Of a DNA stretch of 64,000 nt, positions 34,190 to 42,697 are shown one piece after another. Source of the DNA: Alistipes sp. (GTDB lineage: Bacteria > Bacteroidota > Bacteroidia > Bacteroidales > Rikenellaceae). The stretch spans positions 290,455 through 354,454 of the forward strand of contig JAFQRH010000019.1 in the NCBI GenBank assembly GCA_017410165.1, written 5' to 3'. Within the stretch, counting starts at the first letter, position 1. Every line of letters begins with the position of its first letter. The notes under the pieces were generated by a model. The model ran no database searches. It was not told the origin of the DNA and saw only the letters and a program-made list of their open reading frames with translations. Position numbers and translations under genes: made by a program.

Positions 34190-35644
34190 ATGCTTTATAA
34201 CGATACTCATACGAATAAAACATTGCCGCCCGTGTGGATTGCAGCCATTCCACTTGTTGTGTTGGTCGTGATATTGACATTGGTAATCAAGAGCTTCGGT
34301 GCGGATGCCATCTTGGGTGGCAGTCAAATTGCTCTGTTGCTTGCTTCGTCCGTTGCCGCAGCACTTGCGATGGGCGTGTGTGGCCGCAGTTGGCAGGAGT
34401 TGGAGAGTGCGATAGTCGAAAACATCCACACCTCCGCATCGGCCATCATCATTTTGCTCTTTATCGGAGCCATTGCCGGAACGTGGATGGTTAGCGGCGT
34501 CGTGCCGGCATTCATCTGCTACGGTTTGGAGTTGATTCATCCGAAGGTGTTCCTCGGTGTGGCGTGCCTGATTTGTGCAGCGGTGTCGATCGTGACGGGC
34601 AGTTCGTGGACGACGATTGCCACGATTGGTGTCGCGCTGATGGGTATCGGTAAGGCGGAGGGTTTCTCGGAGGGGTGGATTGCCGGCGCAATCATCTCCG
34701 GTGCATACTTCGGCGACAAAATCTCGGCTCTGTCAGATACGACGGTGCTTGCATCTTCGTCGGCGCAAGTGTCTCTTTTTGAACATATACGCTATATGTT
34801 GATAACAACCGTGCCGTCGTTCATTATCGCGCTGTGCGTATTCTTCGGTGTGAGTATCACGACTGCAAGCGAAGCGCCCGAGCAGATTGCATATATCTCC
34901 GATGCACTGCGCTCGACATTCCGTATTACGCCCGGATTGTTTGTCGTGCCACTGCTCACGGGTCTGCTCATAATGCGCAAACTGCCTGCAATCATCACGC
35001 TATTTGTGGCGGTTGTTACGGCGTGCATAGCGATTGTTATCTTTCAGTCCGATTTGCTCCACACGATTGGTGGCGGGGGCGAATTCTCGGCTTTCAAGGG
35101 GTTGATGACCATCTGTGCAAGCGATACGGCTGTCTCGACGGGTAATGCTTCGCTCGACGAACTTGTCGCAACGTCGGGTATGTCGGGTATGCTCAATACC
35201 ATCTGGCTCATTATCTGCGCTATGTGCTTCGGCGGTGTGATGACCGGTAGCGGAATGTTGGAGTCAATCACAAACCTCTTCCTGCGCTACGTACATCGCA
35301 CGACGAGCATCGTCGCTTCGACACTCGCGACGGGTCTGTTCTGCAATCTTACGACTGCCGACCAATATATCTCGATTATCGTCACGGGTCAAACCTTCGG
35401 CGAACTCTATCGTAAACGCGGTTTGGAGGGGCGTCTGTTGAGCCGTTCGGTTGAGGATTCGGCCACCGTTACATCGGTGCTGATTCCGTGGAACTCGTGC
35501 GGTATGACGCAATCTACGGTGTTGGGCGTGGCAACGATTACCTACCTGCCGTATTGCCTGTTTAATATAATCAGTCCGCTGATGTCGCTTCTTGTGGCGG
35601 CTGTCGGATATAAAATCTATCGCAAATGTCAGCCCGCAGATTAG
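34190..35644 (+). CDS. Na+/H+ antiporter, NhaC family
   Basis: An integral membrane exchanger with about 11 hydrophobic helices over 484 residues. GSSWTTIATIGVALMGIG, AGAIISGAYFGDKISALSDT and DSATVTSVLIPWNSCGMTQS are strong NhaC-type blocks. The ATG at 34190 is used; a TTG six codons upstream is less likely. The last 19 bases overlap the following phosphatase gene, so the pair is translationally coupled. Whether it moves protons, malate/lactate or another cation cannot be told from sequence alone. Confidence 0.9.
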   Translation: MLYNDTHTNKTLPPVWIAAIPLVVLVVILTLVIKSFGADAILGGSQIALLLASSVAAALAMGVCGRSWQELESAIVENIHTSASAIIILLFIGAIAGTWMVSGVVPAFICYGLELIHPKVFLGVACLICAAVSIVTGSSWTTIATIGVALMGIGKAEGFSEGWIAGAIISGAYFGDKISALSDTTVLASSSAQVSLFEHIRYMLITTVPSFIIALCVFFGVSITTASEAPEQIAYISDALRSTFRITPGLFVVPLLTGLLIMRKLPAIITLFVAVVTACIAIVIFQSDLLHTIGGGGEFSAFKGLMTICASDTAVSTGNASLDELVATSGMSGMLNTIWLIICAMCFGGVMTGSGMLESITNLFLRYVHRTTSIVASTLATGLFCNLTTADQYISIIVTGQTFGELYRKRGLEGRLLSRSVEDSATVTSVLIPWNSCGMTQSTVLGVATITYLPYCLFNIISPLMSLLVAAVGYKIYRKCQPAD

Positions 35645-36285
35645 CCGTATTCGATTTGGACGGCACGCTTCTCAATACGATTGGCGACTTGGCGGTCGCT
35701 TGTAACCATATGCTCGCTCTGCGTTCGCTTGCGGGGCATACCTACGAGGAGTATTGTGGCTTTGTGGGCAACGGTATAACCCGCCTTGTCGAGCGTGCCA
35801 TTCCGGAGCATCTGCGCACAGCGGAGTATATCGCTGCGGCTCGACGCGATTTCGTGGATTTCTACTTCGAGCATATCGACACACATACACGCCCGTACGA
35901 TGGTGTGCACGACCTTCTGCGCCGTCTTGCGGCAGCCGATGTGATGCTCGCTGTCGCATCCAATAAATTCGATGCCGGCACCAAACGGCTTATCGAGAGT
36001 TTCTTTTCTGATATCCCGTTCGTGGCGGTCTATGGCAACCGCGATGGTTTTCCGTTAAAACCGGATGCTGCACTGTTGCACGCGATTATCGCCGAGTGCG
36101 GTGGCGAGCCGTCGCTCTGCTGGATGGTGGGCGATTCGGGTGTGGATATTCAGACGGCTCACGCAGCGGGTGTGCACTCGATTGGCGTTTCGTGGGGTTT
36201 CCGTTCGCGTGAAGAGTTAATCGAAAACGGTGCCGACTTGATAGCCGACACCGCCGATGAGGTGTTTGATGCAATTCTGCGCTAA
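35626..36285 (+). CDS. HAD phosphatase, phosphoglycolate phosphatase-like
   Basis: A 219-residue haloacid dehalogenase-type hydrolase. Motif I FDLDGTLLNT with both aspartates, motif II VASNK, motif III KPD and motif IV MVGDSGVDIQTA are intact, and a helical cap domain sits between I and II. Gph-like activity on phosphoglycolate is the usual label, but small phosphatases of this type are often promiscuous. It overlaps the antiporter gene. A small hairpin CGCAC/GTGCG lies in the 18-base gap before the convergent regulator gene. Confidence 0.88.
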   Translation: MSARRLAVFDLDGTLLNTIGDLAVACNHMLALRSLAGHTYEEYCGFVGNGITRLVERAIPEHLRTAEYIAAARRDFVDFYFEHIDTHTRPYDGVHDLLRRLAAADVMLAVASNKFDAGTKRLIESFFSDIPFVAVYGNRDGFPLKPDAALLHAIIAECGGEPSLCWMVGDSGVDIQTAHAAGVHSIGVSWGFRSREELIENGADLIADTADEVFDAILR

Positions 36286-36303
36286 CCGCACTTCCGTGCG
36301 CGG

Positions 36304-37458
36304 CTAACAATACATCTTTATATCATTCAGCGTAATCCGTTCGCCGCTGAGAATTATCAGTCGCTCGATGACGTTGCGCAGTTCGCGAATATTGCCACTC
36401 CAACGCATCTTCGAGAGTGCTTCGACGGCCTCTGCCTCGATTGGCTTGCGTGGCGTGTGATGCTCCTCGCAGATGCGGCCTATGAAGTGGTCGATAAGCA
36501 CCGGAACGTCGCCTCGTCGCGCACGCAATGGTGGTACGCGGATGACGATAACCCCGATACGATGGTACAAATCTTCGCGGAAGTTGCCTTTGGCAATCTC
36601 CTCTGGCAGATTCTTGTTCGTGGCGGCTATGACCCGCACATCAACCTCTATGTCGCGGTCGCTACCCACTCTCGAAATCTTATGCTCCTGCAATGCTCGC
36701 AACACTTTGGCTTGTGCCGAGAGCGACATATCGCCTATCTCGTCCATAAAGAGTGTGCCTCCGTCCGCCTGCTCGAATTTACCTTTGCGTTGCTTGACGG
36801 CCGAAGTAAATGCTCCGCGTTCGTGGCCGAAGAGTTCGCTCTCGATGAGCTCCGAGGGGATGGCTGCGCAATTTACCTCCACGAACGGTGCCGAAGAGCG
36901 TTGGCTCTTGGCGTGCAGCCACCGTGCAACCAACTCTTTGCCCGTGCCGTTCTCGCCCGTGATGAGTACGCGTGCCTCCGAGGGTGCAACCTTGTCGATA
37001 AGTTCGCGTACGTGCGAAATCTCTTCGGATGCGCCCACAATCGGCTCGATTGACGATTGGTGTGCGGGGTGTCGTTTCGTGCGCGTGACCGTACGCCTTG
37101 TCGCACATTCGGTGTGCTGCTCCGCATCGCCACTCTCGTCCGCTATGCTGCGCCGCAGAGCTGCGAGCAGTCGATTCATATCTATCGGCTTGGTCAAAAA
37201 ATCGGTGGCTCCGCTGCGAATCGCCTCGACTGCCGACTCGATGCTCCCCTCTGCCGAGATGACGATGAAGGGGGTGTCGGTGTCGGGTACCGTTTTTGCG
37301 TTGTCGGTGATGATGACATCGAACGGAATCCGACTGCATATTCCCGCCGCGCTCTCCGCGTCGTCGGCACCTTCGGTCGAGTAGCCCTCGAACTCCAAAC
37401 GCTCGCGCAAATTGTTTCGCACACTTTTTGATTGTTCCAATACTAAAACTTTTGCCAT
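36304..37458 (-). CDS. NtrC-like sigma-54 regulator with degenerate receiver, no HTH
   Basis: Residues 1-115 have the receiver fold (VLVLEQSKSVRNNLRERLEF, KPIDMNRLLAALRRS) but lack the usual paired acidic residues (EQ where DD is normal), and the phosphoacceptor region reads ITDNAKT. The AAA+ domain follows: Walker A GENGTGKE, GAFTSA in place of GAFTGA, Walker B LFMDEIGDMS. The protein stops at RITLNDIKMYC without a Fis-type helix-turn-helix. Bacteroidetes have relatives with this layout, so it may be a non-DNA-binding activator. Promoter divergent from the DUF4290 gene. Confidence 0.88.
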   Translation of the reverse strand: MAKVLVLEQSKSVRNNLRERLEFEGYSTEGADDAESAAGICSRIPFDVIITDNAKTVPDTDTPFIVISAEGSIESAVEAIRSGATDFLTKPIDMNRLLAALRRSIADESGDAEQHTECATRRTVTRTKRHPAHQSSIEPIVGASEEISHVRELIDKVAPSEARVLITGENGTGKELVARWLHAKSQRSSAPFVEVNCAAIPSELIESELFGHERGAFTSAVKQRKGKFEQADGGTLFMDEIGDMSLSAQAKVLRALQEHKISRVGSDRDIEVDVRVIAATNKNLPEEIAKGNFREDLYHRIGVIVIRVPPLRARRGDVPVLIDHFIGRICEEHHTPRKPIEAEAVEALSKMRWSGNIRELRNVIERLIILSGERITLNDIKMYC

Positions 37459-37484
37459 ATTTTCGTCAAGTTAAAAAATTTATG

Positions 37485-37503
37485 TACTTTTGCATCAAAG
37501 TTA
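37485..37503. promoter_or_regulatory. Overlapping divergent promoters
   Basis: Plus-strand TACTTTTG (37485-37492) faces the DUF4290 gene and minus-strand TAACTTTG (37496-37503) faces the NtrC-like gene. The two -7 boxes are 3 bases apart, so both cannot be occupied at once. Confidence 0.65.
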
Positions 37504-37654
37504 ATATTTTACTTCTGTAAACGATAAACTGCTCCCGCCGCCTTGTCGGTCGGAGCGCATCAAAAAATGAACCCCGAACGAGGTATCGTCAAAACCTGTA
37601 TGAGTCATAGTTTTGTACGGGCGATACATCCGACGCGGACACTCTGATTAACGT
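37497..37654 (+). promoter_or_regulatory. Long structured 5' leader of the DUF4290 gene
   Basis: A leader of about 155 bases is unusual here. GCTCC/CGGAGC forms one hairpin (37538-37565) and GTATCGTC/GGGCGATAC another (37582-37630). There is no terminator-like T-run. A translational control element is possible; I see no match to a known riboswitch. Confidence 0.35.
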
Positions 37655-38347
37655 ATGAAAAAGAATTACAATTACACTCGTCGCAAATTGTACCTGCCGG
37701 AGTACGGTCGCCACATTCACGAGATGGTCGATACGTTGCTCGAAATCGAGGATCGCGCCGAGCGCACACGTCAGGCGAAAGCCGTCATTGCCGTTATGGG
37801 TAATCTCAATCCGCTGTTGCGTGACACGGCGGACTTTGCTCACAAATTGTGGGACCACCTCTTCATAATGTCTGATTTTCAGTTGGATGTCGATAGTCCG
37901 TATCCACTGCCTTCGCGTCAGGATGTGATGGTCCAGCCGCGCCGAATGGAGTATCCGCAGAGCCGTATCGCCTTCAAGCATTATGGTAAATACGTGGCGC
38001 GAATGCTGAAACTCATCTCCGAGGAGGGTGGCGAGTTTTCGACCGCTCGTGCCGTGGATAACATTGCCCGTTTTATGCGTGCCAAGAGTTACGAGTACAA
38101 CCACGAACACCCCAACAACGAGATTATCATAAAAGATATAAAACAGATGGCCGAGAATGGCATCGAACTCGATGAAGTTGCGCTCAATAATATCCGAACC
38201 GACTACAAACAGACCCTTACGCAACAGCATCCGCAGAAGGGCGGTAAGCGCATTCAGCAACATCCGCAAAAGCAGGGCAAAAACAATCGTCCGATGCAGA
38301 TGAAAAATCGTCAAAAAAACAATCAGCGATACAATACCCAGAAATAA
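37655..38347 (+). CDS. DUF4290 family protein
   Basis: A 230-residue cytoplasmic protein conserved in Bacteroidetes, where it commonly precedes murA; murA is not adjacent here. The family part is residues 1-180 (LYLPEYGRHIHEMVDTLLEI, MGNLNPLLRDTADFAHKLWDH). The C-terminal 45 residues are Gln/Lys/Asn-rich and basic, likely disordered. Function unknown. Confidence 0.85.
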   Translation: MKKNYNYTRRKLYLPEYGRHIHEMVDTLLEIEDRAERTRQAKAVIAVMGNLNPLLRDTADFAHKLWDHLFIMSDFQLDVDSPYPLPSRQDVMVQPRRMEYPQSRIAFKHYGKYVARMLKLISEEGGEFSTARAVDNIARFMRAKSYEYNHEHPNNEIIIKDIKQMAENGIELDEVALNNIRTDYKQTLTQQHPQKGGKRIQQHPQKQGKNNRPMQMKNRQKNNQRYNTQK

Positions 38348-38396
38348 AAAGACGTTTTACGGAAAAAATTACTATCTTTACTCAATATTTCCGTAT

Positions 38397-39530
38397 ATGA
38401 ATAGTATGAAGAACTGCTTTCTTACATTGATTATCGCCGCTGCAATGCTCTGCGGCTGTACGTCGTCCAAAGTCCGTATATCGGGTAAGTTCTTGGGACT
38501 CAACTCTCAAACCGTATATTTGGAACAGATGTCCGTCTCCGGTCAGACGATTGTCGATTCGGTGGCTTTGGCCTCCGATGGTTCGTACGAGTTCTTGGTC
38601 GGCAATGTTCCATCGACTCCGACGCTCTACAACATAGTCTATAACAACGAGCGTATTCCGTTGCTCGTTTCGGGTGGCGAAAAGGTTACGGTGGGGTCGC
38701 TTGGCAGCGTGTTGAAAAACTATACGGTCAGTGGCTCGGTCGAGTCGGAGTTGTTGCGCGAGTTTAATAGCGAGTATATCGCCGGTGCAATGGCTCTTGC
38801 ACAGAAGATGGACGAGTATGCACAGGCGGAGGAGTCGCAAAAGGTGGCTCTTGCGCAGAGTTATAATGCGCAGTATCGTGATGTGAAGCGCAAGCAGATT
38901 TCGTTCATCGTCACCAACAAGAGCAGCATCGCAGCCATCTATGCCCTCTATCAGCGATTGGAGGGCGAGCGTTATTTGGTGAATGCCGATAGCGACATAA
39001 TCTATTTCCGAACGGTGGCAGACGCCGTTGCCGAGACATATCCCGAGTCGCCGCTGCTCATCTCGCTGCGTAACGATGTGGCGCGTATGGAGGCGCAGGC
39101 ATCGCTCATTCATAGCATTGAGGAGCGCAACTATCCGGATATCGAGGCCGACGATATGTATGGCAACAAGGTGCGTCTTTCGTCGCTCGAAGGCAATGTT
39201 GTGCTGGTCGATTTTTGGAGTGCCGAGTTGGGCAACAGCAATGCGCTGAATGCCGACTTGAAGGAGACCTATCGTAAATACGAGGGTCGTGGCTTCCGCG
39301 TCTATCAGGTGTCGGCCGACACCTCGAAGGCGGCGTGGATTCGTGCCGTGCAGGAGCAACGCCTGCCTTGGACGTCGGTCTGCGATTTCAAAGGCGAGGG
39401 CTCGCCGATTTTTGGTCTCTACAATGTGCGTCGTCTGCCGACCAACTACCTGATTGGCCGCGACGGAATGATTGTCGGTCGCGACCTTTACGGAACATCG
39501 CTCGAAAAACGACTCGAAGAGTTGTTGTAG
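38397..39530 (+). CDS. TlpA-like thioredoxin-fold lipoprotein lacking CxxC
   Basis: Signal and lipobox are MKNCFLTLIIAAAMLCGC (the nearby ATG at 38406 is equally possible). Residues 25-120 resemble the DUF4369 beta domain, a helical stretch follows, and the C-terminal 140 residues are a TlpA/AhpC-type thioredoxin fold (GNVVLVDFWSAELGNSN, RLPTNYLIGRDGMIV). At the place where WCxxC is expected, near residue 272, the sequence is WSAELGN, so both redox cysteines are absent. It is probably a binding or scaffold protein in the periplasm and not a reductase. Confidence 0.85.
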   Translation: MNSMKNCFLTLIIAAAMLCGCTSSKVRISGKFLGLNSQTVYLEQMSVSGQTIVDSVALASDGSYEFLVGNVPSTPTLYNIVYNNERIPLLVSGGEKVTVGSLGSVLKNYTVSGSVESELLREFNSEYIAGAMALAQKMDEYAQAEESQKVALAQSYNAQYRDVKRKQISFIVTNKSSIAAIYALYQRLEGERYLVNADSDIIYFRTVADAVAETYPESPLLISLRNDVARMEAQASLIHSIEERNYPDIEADDMYGNKVRLSSLEGNVVLVDFWSAELGNSNALNADLKETYRKYEGRGFRVYQVSADTSKAAWIRAVQEQRLPWTSVCDFKGEGSPIFGLYNVRRLPTNYLIGRDGMIVGRDLYGTSLEKRLEELL

Positions 39531-39565
39531 AATAGATAAGGCACACAAGAAACCAAACCCGAATA

Positions 39566-40297
39566 ATGTACTACTTTGCATCGGACATACACCTCGGAGG
39601 TGGCGACCGCACGTCGGCTCGCCGCGTAGAGCGTCGCTTTTTGCAGTGGCTGTCGGAGATTGAGCCGACTGCCGAAGCGTTGTTCTTGGTGGGCGACGTA
39701 TTCGATTTCTGGTTCGAGTACGGGCGCGTAGTGCCGAAGGGCTTTGTGAGGGTGCTGGGTCGGTTGGCGGAGATGACCGATCGAGGCATTCGTGTTGTAA
39801 TGCTTACGGGTAACCACGATATGTGGGTCGGCGACTATCTGCAAAAGGAGTGTGGCGTGGAGGTATATACCACTCCGCAAACCATCTCCCTTGGCGGTAA
39901 AACCATCTATTTGGCTCACGGCGACAATATGAATATCAAAGGCCAACCGCTTTTGCGACTGATGAACGTATGCTTCCGTTCGCGCATCCTGCGAGCCATC
40001 TTCTCGTGGGTGGTGCATCCCGATTTGTTTGTGCGCTTCGGGCAGTGGTGGAGTGGCTCGTCGCGTAAGTCGCACGGCGAGGAGCGCGATGTGAAGTTCC
40101 TGCAACCGCTCGTCGAGTATGCCGAGCAGTACGCTGCCGAGCATCCCGACGTCGATTGCTTTATCTTCGGTCATATGCATATAATCCATAGCGTCCCCGC
40201 CTCCAAGCCGATTTGGTTTATGGGCGATTGGCATAGTACGCCTAACTGCCTTGTGATGGACGAGCAGGCAAATATAACACAGCAAATTCTCGATTAA
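39566..40297 (+). CDS. lpxH: UDP-2,3-diacylglucosamine diphosphatase
   Basis: A calcineurin-like metallophosphoesterase that makes lipid X in lipid A synthesis. [39 protein letters not shown] and FGHMHI are the five metal-site motifs in order. The FDFWFEY block and 243-residue length favour LpxH over other members. It starts 35 bases after the TlpA-like gene and is followed after 2 bases by thyA. Confidence 0.92.
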   Translation: MYYFASDIHLGGGDRTSARRVERRFLQWLSEIEPTAEALFLVGDVFDFWFEYGRVVPKGFVRVLGRLAEMTDRGIRVVMLTGNHDMWVGDYLQKECGVEVYTTPQTISLGGKTIYLAHGDNMNIKGQPLLRLMNVCFRSRILRAIFSWVVHPDLFVRFGQWWSGSSRKSHGEERDVKFLQPLVEYAEQYAAEHPDVDCFIFGHMHIIHSVPASKPIWFMGDWHSTPNCLVMDEQANITQQILD

Positions 40298-40299
40298 AT

Positions 40300-41199
40300 A
40301 TGCAACAATATCTCGATTTATTACGACGTATCGACCGCGAAGGCATCGTGCGTGGCGACCGTACCGGAACGGGTACGAAGAGTGTTTTCGGCCACCAGAT
40401 GCGCTTCGATTTGAGCGAGGGCTTCCCGTTGCTCACCACCAAAAAGGTCTTTTTGAAGGGCATTATCCACGAATTGCTGTGGTTTTTGAAGGGCGATACC
40501 AACATCAAGTATCTGGTCGATAACGGCGTACATATTTGGGATAATGACGCTTTCCGCTACTACAACGAACTCTGCGCTCGTCACGGCGTGCTGCCGGTCG
40601 ATATGGATACCTTCCTGCTCGCTGCGCAGCAAGAGGTCGATTCGCCGATTGACGGCTACCGTTTTGGCGATTTGAACCACGTTTACGGCTATCAGTGGCG
40701 TTCGTGGGGTACGCCGAGTGGCGAGAGTATCGACCAAATCACGCAACTTATCGAGACATTGCGCCGTAACCCCGAGTCGCGCCGAATGATTGTCTCGGCG
40801 TGGAATGTTGCCGATATAGAGCAGATGGCCCTTCCGCCGTGTCACGTCTTGTTCCAATTCTACGTAGCCGACGGCCGTCTCTCGTGCCAACTCTATCAGC
40901 GTAGTGCCGATACGTTCCTCGGTGTTCCGTTCAATATTGCATCCTACGCACTGCTGACAATGATGATTGCGCAGGTGTGCGGTTTGCAGCCGGGCGATTT
41001 CGTCCATACGACGGGTGATACGCACTTGTATCTCAACCATTTGGAGCAGGCGCACGAACAACTGTCGCGCACGCCGCGACCACTGCCGAAGATGCGACTC
41101 AATCCGGAGGTGCGTTCGATTTTCGATTTCCGCTACGAGGACTTTACGCTCGAAGGTTACGACCCGCATCCGACCATCAAAGCACCTATGTCTTTCTAA
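40300..41199 (+). CDS. thyA: Thymidylate synthase
   Basis: Methylates dUMP to dTMP with methylene-tetrahydrofolate, producing the dihydrofolate that the next gene reduces. [20 protein letters not shown], the catalytic cysteine in [33 protein letters not shown] and [10 protein letters not shown] are present. Length is 299 against 264 in E. coli; the extra residues lie between HIWDNDAF and [10 protein letters not shown], an insertion also known in lactobacillar enzymes. Start lies 2 bases after lpxH. Confidence 0.98.
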   Translation: MQQYLDLLRRIDREGIVRGDRTGTGTKSVFGHQMRFDLSEGFPLLTTKKVFLKGIIHELLWFLKGDTNIKYLVDNGVHIWDNDAFRYYNELCARHGVLPVDMDTFLLAAQQEVDSPIDGYRFGDLNHVYGYQWRSWGTPSGESIDQITQLIETLRRNPESRRMIVSAWNVADIEQMALPPCHVLFQFYVADGRLSCQLYQRSADTFLGVPFNIASYALLTMMIAQVCGLQPGDFVHTTGDTHLYLNHLEQAHEQLSRTPRPLPKMRLNPEVRSIFDFRYEDFTLEGYDPHPTIKAPMSF

Positions 41200-41233
41200 T
41201 TCCGACCTGAAATAGACAAAAACCAAAGCGCGT

Positions 41234-41713
41234 ATGATTACCATTATTGTAGCAGTTGCCGCGAATGGCGTAATTGGCGACAAGAACGCCTTGCTGTGGC
41301 ATATTCGGGAGGATATGGTGCGTTTTCGTACCATCACGTCGGGCCATCCGGTCATTATGGGGCGCAAGACCTACGAGTCGATAGGCCGTCCGCTGCCGAA
41401 GCGTACGAATGTGGTCATCACGCGAAGCGACCTGCAAATTGAGGGTTGTCGGGTGGTGCACTCGCTCGATGAGGCGTTCGAGATGTTCGAGCCCTCGGAG
41501 GAGGTGTTCGTTATCGGTGGTGCGCAAATCTACGAGCAGGCATTGTCGAAGGCCGACCGCATTCTGCTTACCATCGTGCATCGACCCTACGAGGGCGACA
41601 CGTCGTTCCCGACTATTGATCCTTCGGTGTGGGAGGAGTGCTCGCGCGAGCGTTTCGAGCGTGGCGAGGAGTTCGATGCTCCGTTCTCGTTTGTCGAGTT
41701 TCGTCGCCGTTAG
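41234..41713 (+). CDS. folA: Dihydrofolate reductase
   Basis: Regenerates tetrahydrofolate after thyA. MITIIVAVAANGVIGDKNAL, LLWHIREDMVRF, VIMGRKTYESIGRPLPKR, and VFVIGGAQIYEQAL are the standard DHFR blocks, with 159 residues. The segment LWHIREDM differs slightly from the common LPWxxxxDM: Leu-Leu-Trp-His in place of Leu-Pro-Trp. It forms an operon with thyA and lpxH. Confidence 0.97.
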   Translation: MITIIVAVAANGVIGDKNALLWHIREDMVRFRTITSGHPVIMGRKTYESIGRPLPKRTNVVITRSDLQIEGCRVVHSLDEAFEMFEPSEEVFVIGGAQIYEQALSKADRILLTIVHRPYEGDTSFPTIDPSVWEECSRERFERGEEFDAPFSFVEFRRR

Positions 41714-41726
41714 ATTGCTTGGCGCG

Positions 41727-41830
41727 GAGCCGATTGGAGGGGGCGATTTTGGGGGAGCCGATTGGAGGGGGCGATTTGGCGGAGGACCGATTGTGTGCAG
41801 AGTCGATTTGGGGGCGATTTTGCGCGACCC
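41727..41830. repeat. Degenerate G-rich tandem repeat after folA
   Basis: GAGCCGATTGGAGGGGGCGA occurs at 41727 and again at 41755 (period 28), followed by decayed versions (GGACCGATTG, GAGTCGATTTGGGGGCGATT). The G-runs lie on the plus strand. No coding sense beyond the folA stop. Confidence 0.7.
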
Positions 41831-41875
41831 GATGATGGCGCACCGCTGTTTGATGGGCTGAAAATATGCAGTGAA

Positions 41876-41907
41876 TTTGCATATATGCACAAAAAATCCT
41901 ATATTTG
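41876..41907 (+). promoter_or_regulatory. Promoter of the nitroreductase gene
   Basis: TTTG (41876-41879), 20 bases, TATATTTG (41900-41907). The palindromic ATTTGCATATATGCA between them could bind a regulator. Confidence 0.75.
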
Positions 41908-41934
41908 CATATAACCAACTAAAATAACCCGATT

Positions 41935-42576
41935 ATGAAAAACATTCTGATTGCAACACTTGCCTGCATTGCAGCCATCTTTGGCGTGTTATATTTTACC
42001 GGCGAACAATTGAAGGAGCCGACTACGACAGCCGGCGCAATCGAAACCATTATGGCGCGTCGCAGTATCCGCCAATATACCGAGCAGAGCGTCGAGCGCG
42101 AGAAACTCGAAGTGATAACCCGTTGCGGTATCGCTGCCCCTAATGCGATGAATAAGCAGGATTGGGCGGTGCGCGTTGTCGATTCGAAGGAATGGATTGA
42201 CCGTTGTACGAAGGCGTACGTTGAAACCATCAAGGGAACTCCGACGGGCGACTATCTGCTGACTCCCGATTTCCGCAATATGTTCCGTAACGCTCCGGCG
42301 GTTATCTTCGTAGCGGCATTACCGAGCGATTATGCCGGTGTAAACTGCGGTTTGATGGGCGAAAATATGATGCTCGCCGCTTGCGAGTTGGGCTTGGGTA
42401 CGTGCTGCCTGGGTATGCCGATTCCGTTCCTCAATTCGGAGCAGGGTGCCGAATTCCGCGAGTCGCTCGATTTGCCGGAGGGCTACGTTTTGCAGTATGC
42501 CTTGGCGGTAGGATACCCGGCCGAGCAACCGGAGGCAAAACCGCGCGATGAGAGCAAAATACGTTTCGTGGAGTAG
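41935..42576 (+). CDS. Membrane-anchored nitroreductase-family protein
   Basis: An FMN-dependent nitroreductase fold (ETIMARRSIRQYTEQSVERE, CGIAAPNAMNKQDW, NMMLAACELGLGTCCLG, LQYALAVGYPAE) preceded by one hydrophobic segment (ILIATLACIAAIFGVLYF) that would anchor it in the inner membrane or act as an uncleaved signal. No lipobox cysteine. Members reduce nitro groups, quinones or iodotyrosine; the substrate is unknown. Single-gene unit with its own promoter. Confidence 0.85.
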   Translation: MKNILIATLACIAAIFGVLYFTGEQLKEPTTTAGAIETIMARRSIRQYTEQSVEREKLEVITRCGIAAPNAMNKQDWAVRVVDSKEWIDRCTKAYVETIKGTPTGDYLLTPDFRNMFRNAPAVIFVAALPSDYAGVNCGLMGENMMLAACELGLGTCCLGMPIPFLNSEQGAEFRESLDLPEGYVLQYALAVGYPAEQPEAKPRDESKIRFVE

Positions 42577-42662
42577 TGCTACGATGTAGTTTCCGATTCT
42601 TGTAAAGAGTCGATTTTATACCTATTTGTAGGTAAATTTAACGGGCTATCAACATTATATGT

Positions 42663-42691
42663 TGAAATGCCTGTTTTTTTTGTATCTTTGC
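42663..42691 (+). promoter_or_regulatory. Promoter of the TonB receptor gene, leaderless
   Basis: TTG (42663-42665), 18 bases, TATCTTTG (42684-42691). The ATG at 42698 is 6 bases later, about where transcription should begin, so the mRNA is predicted to have little or no leader. Confidence 0.7.
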
Positions 42692-42697
42692 GCCCGT

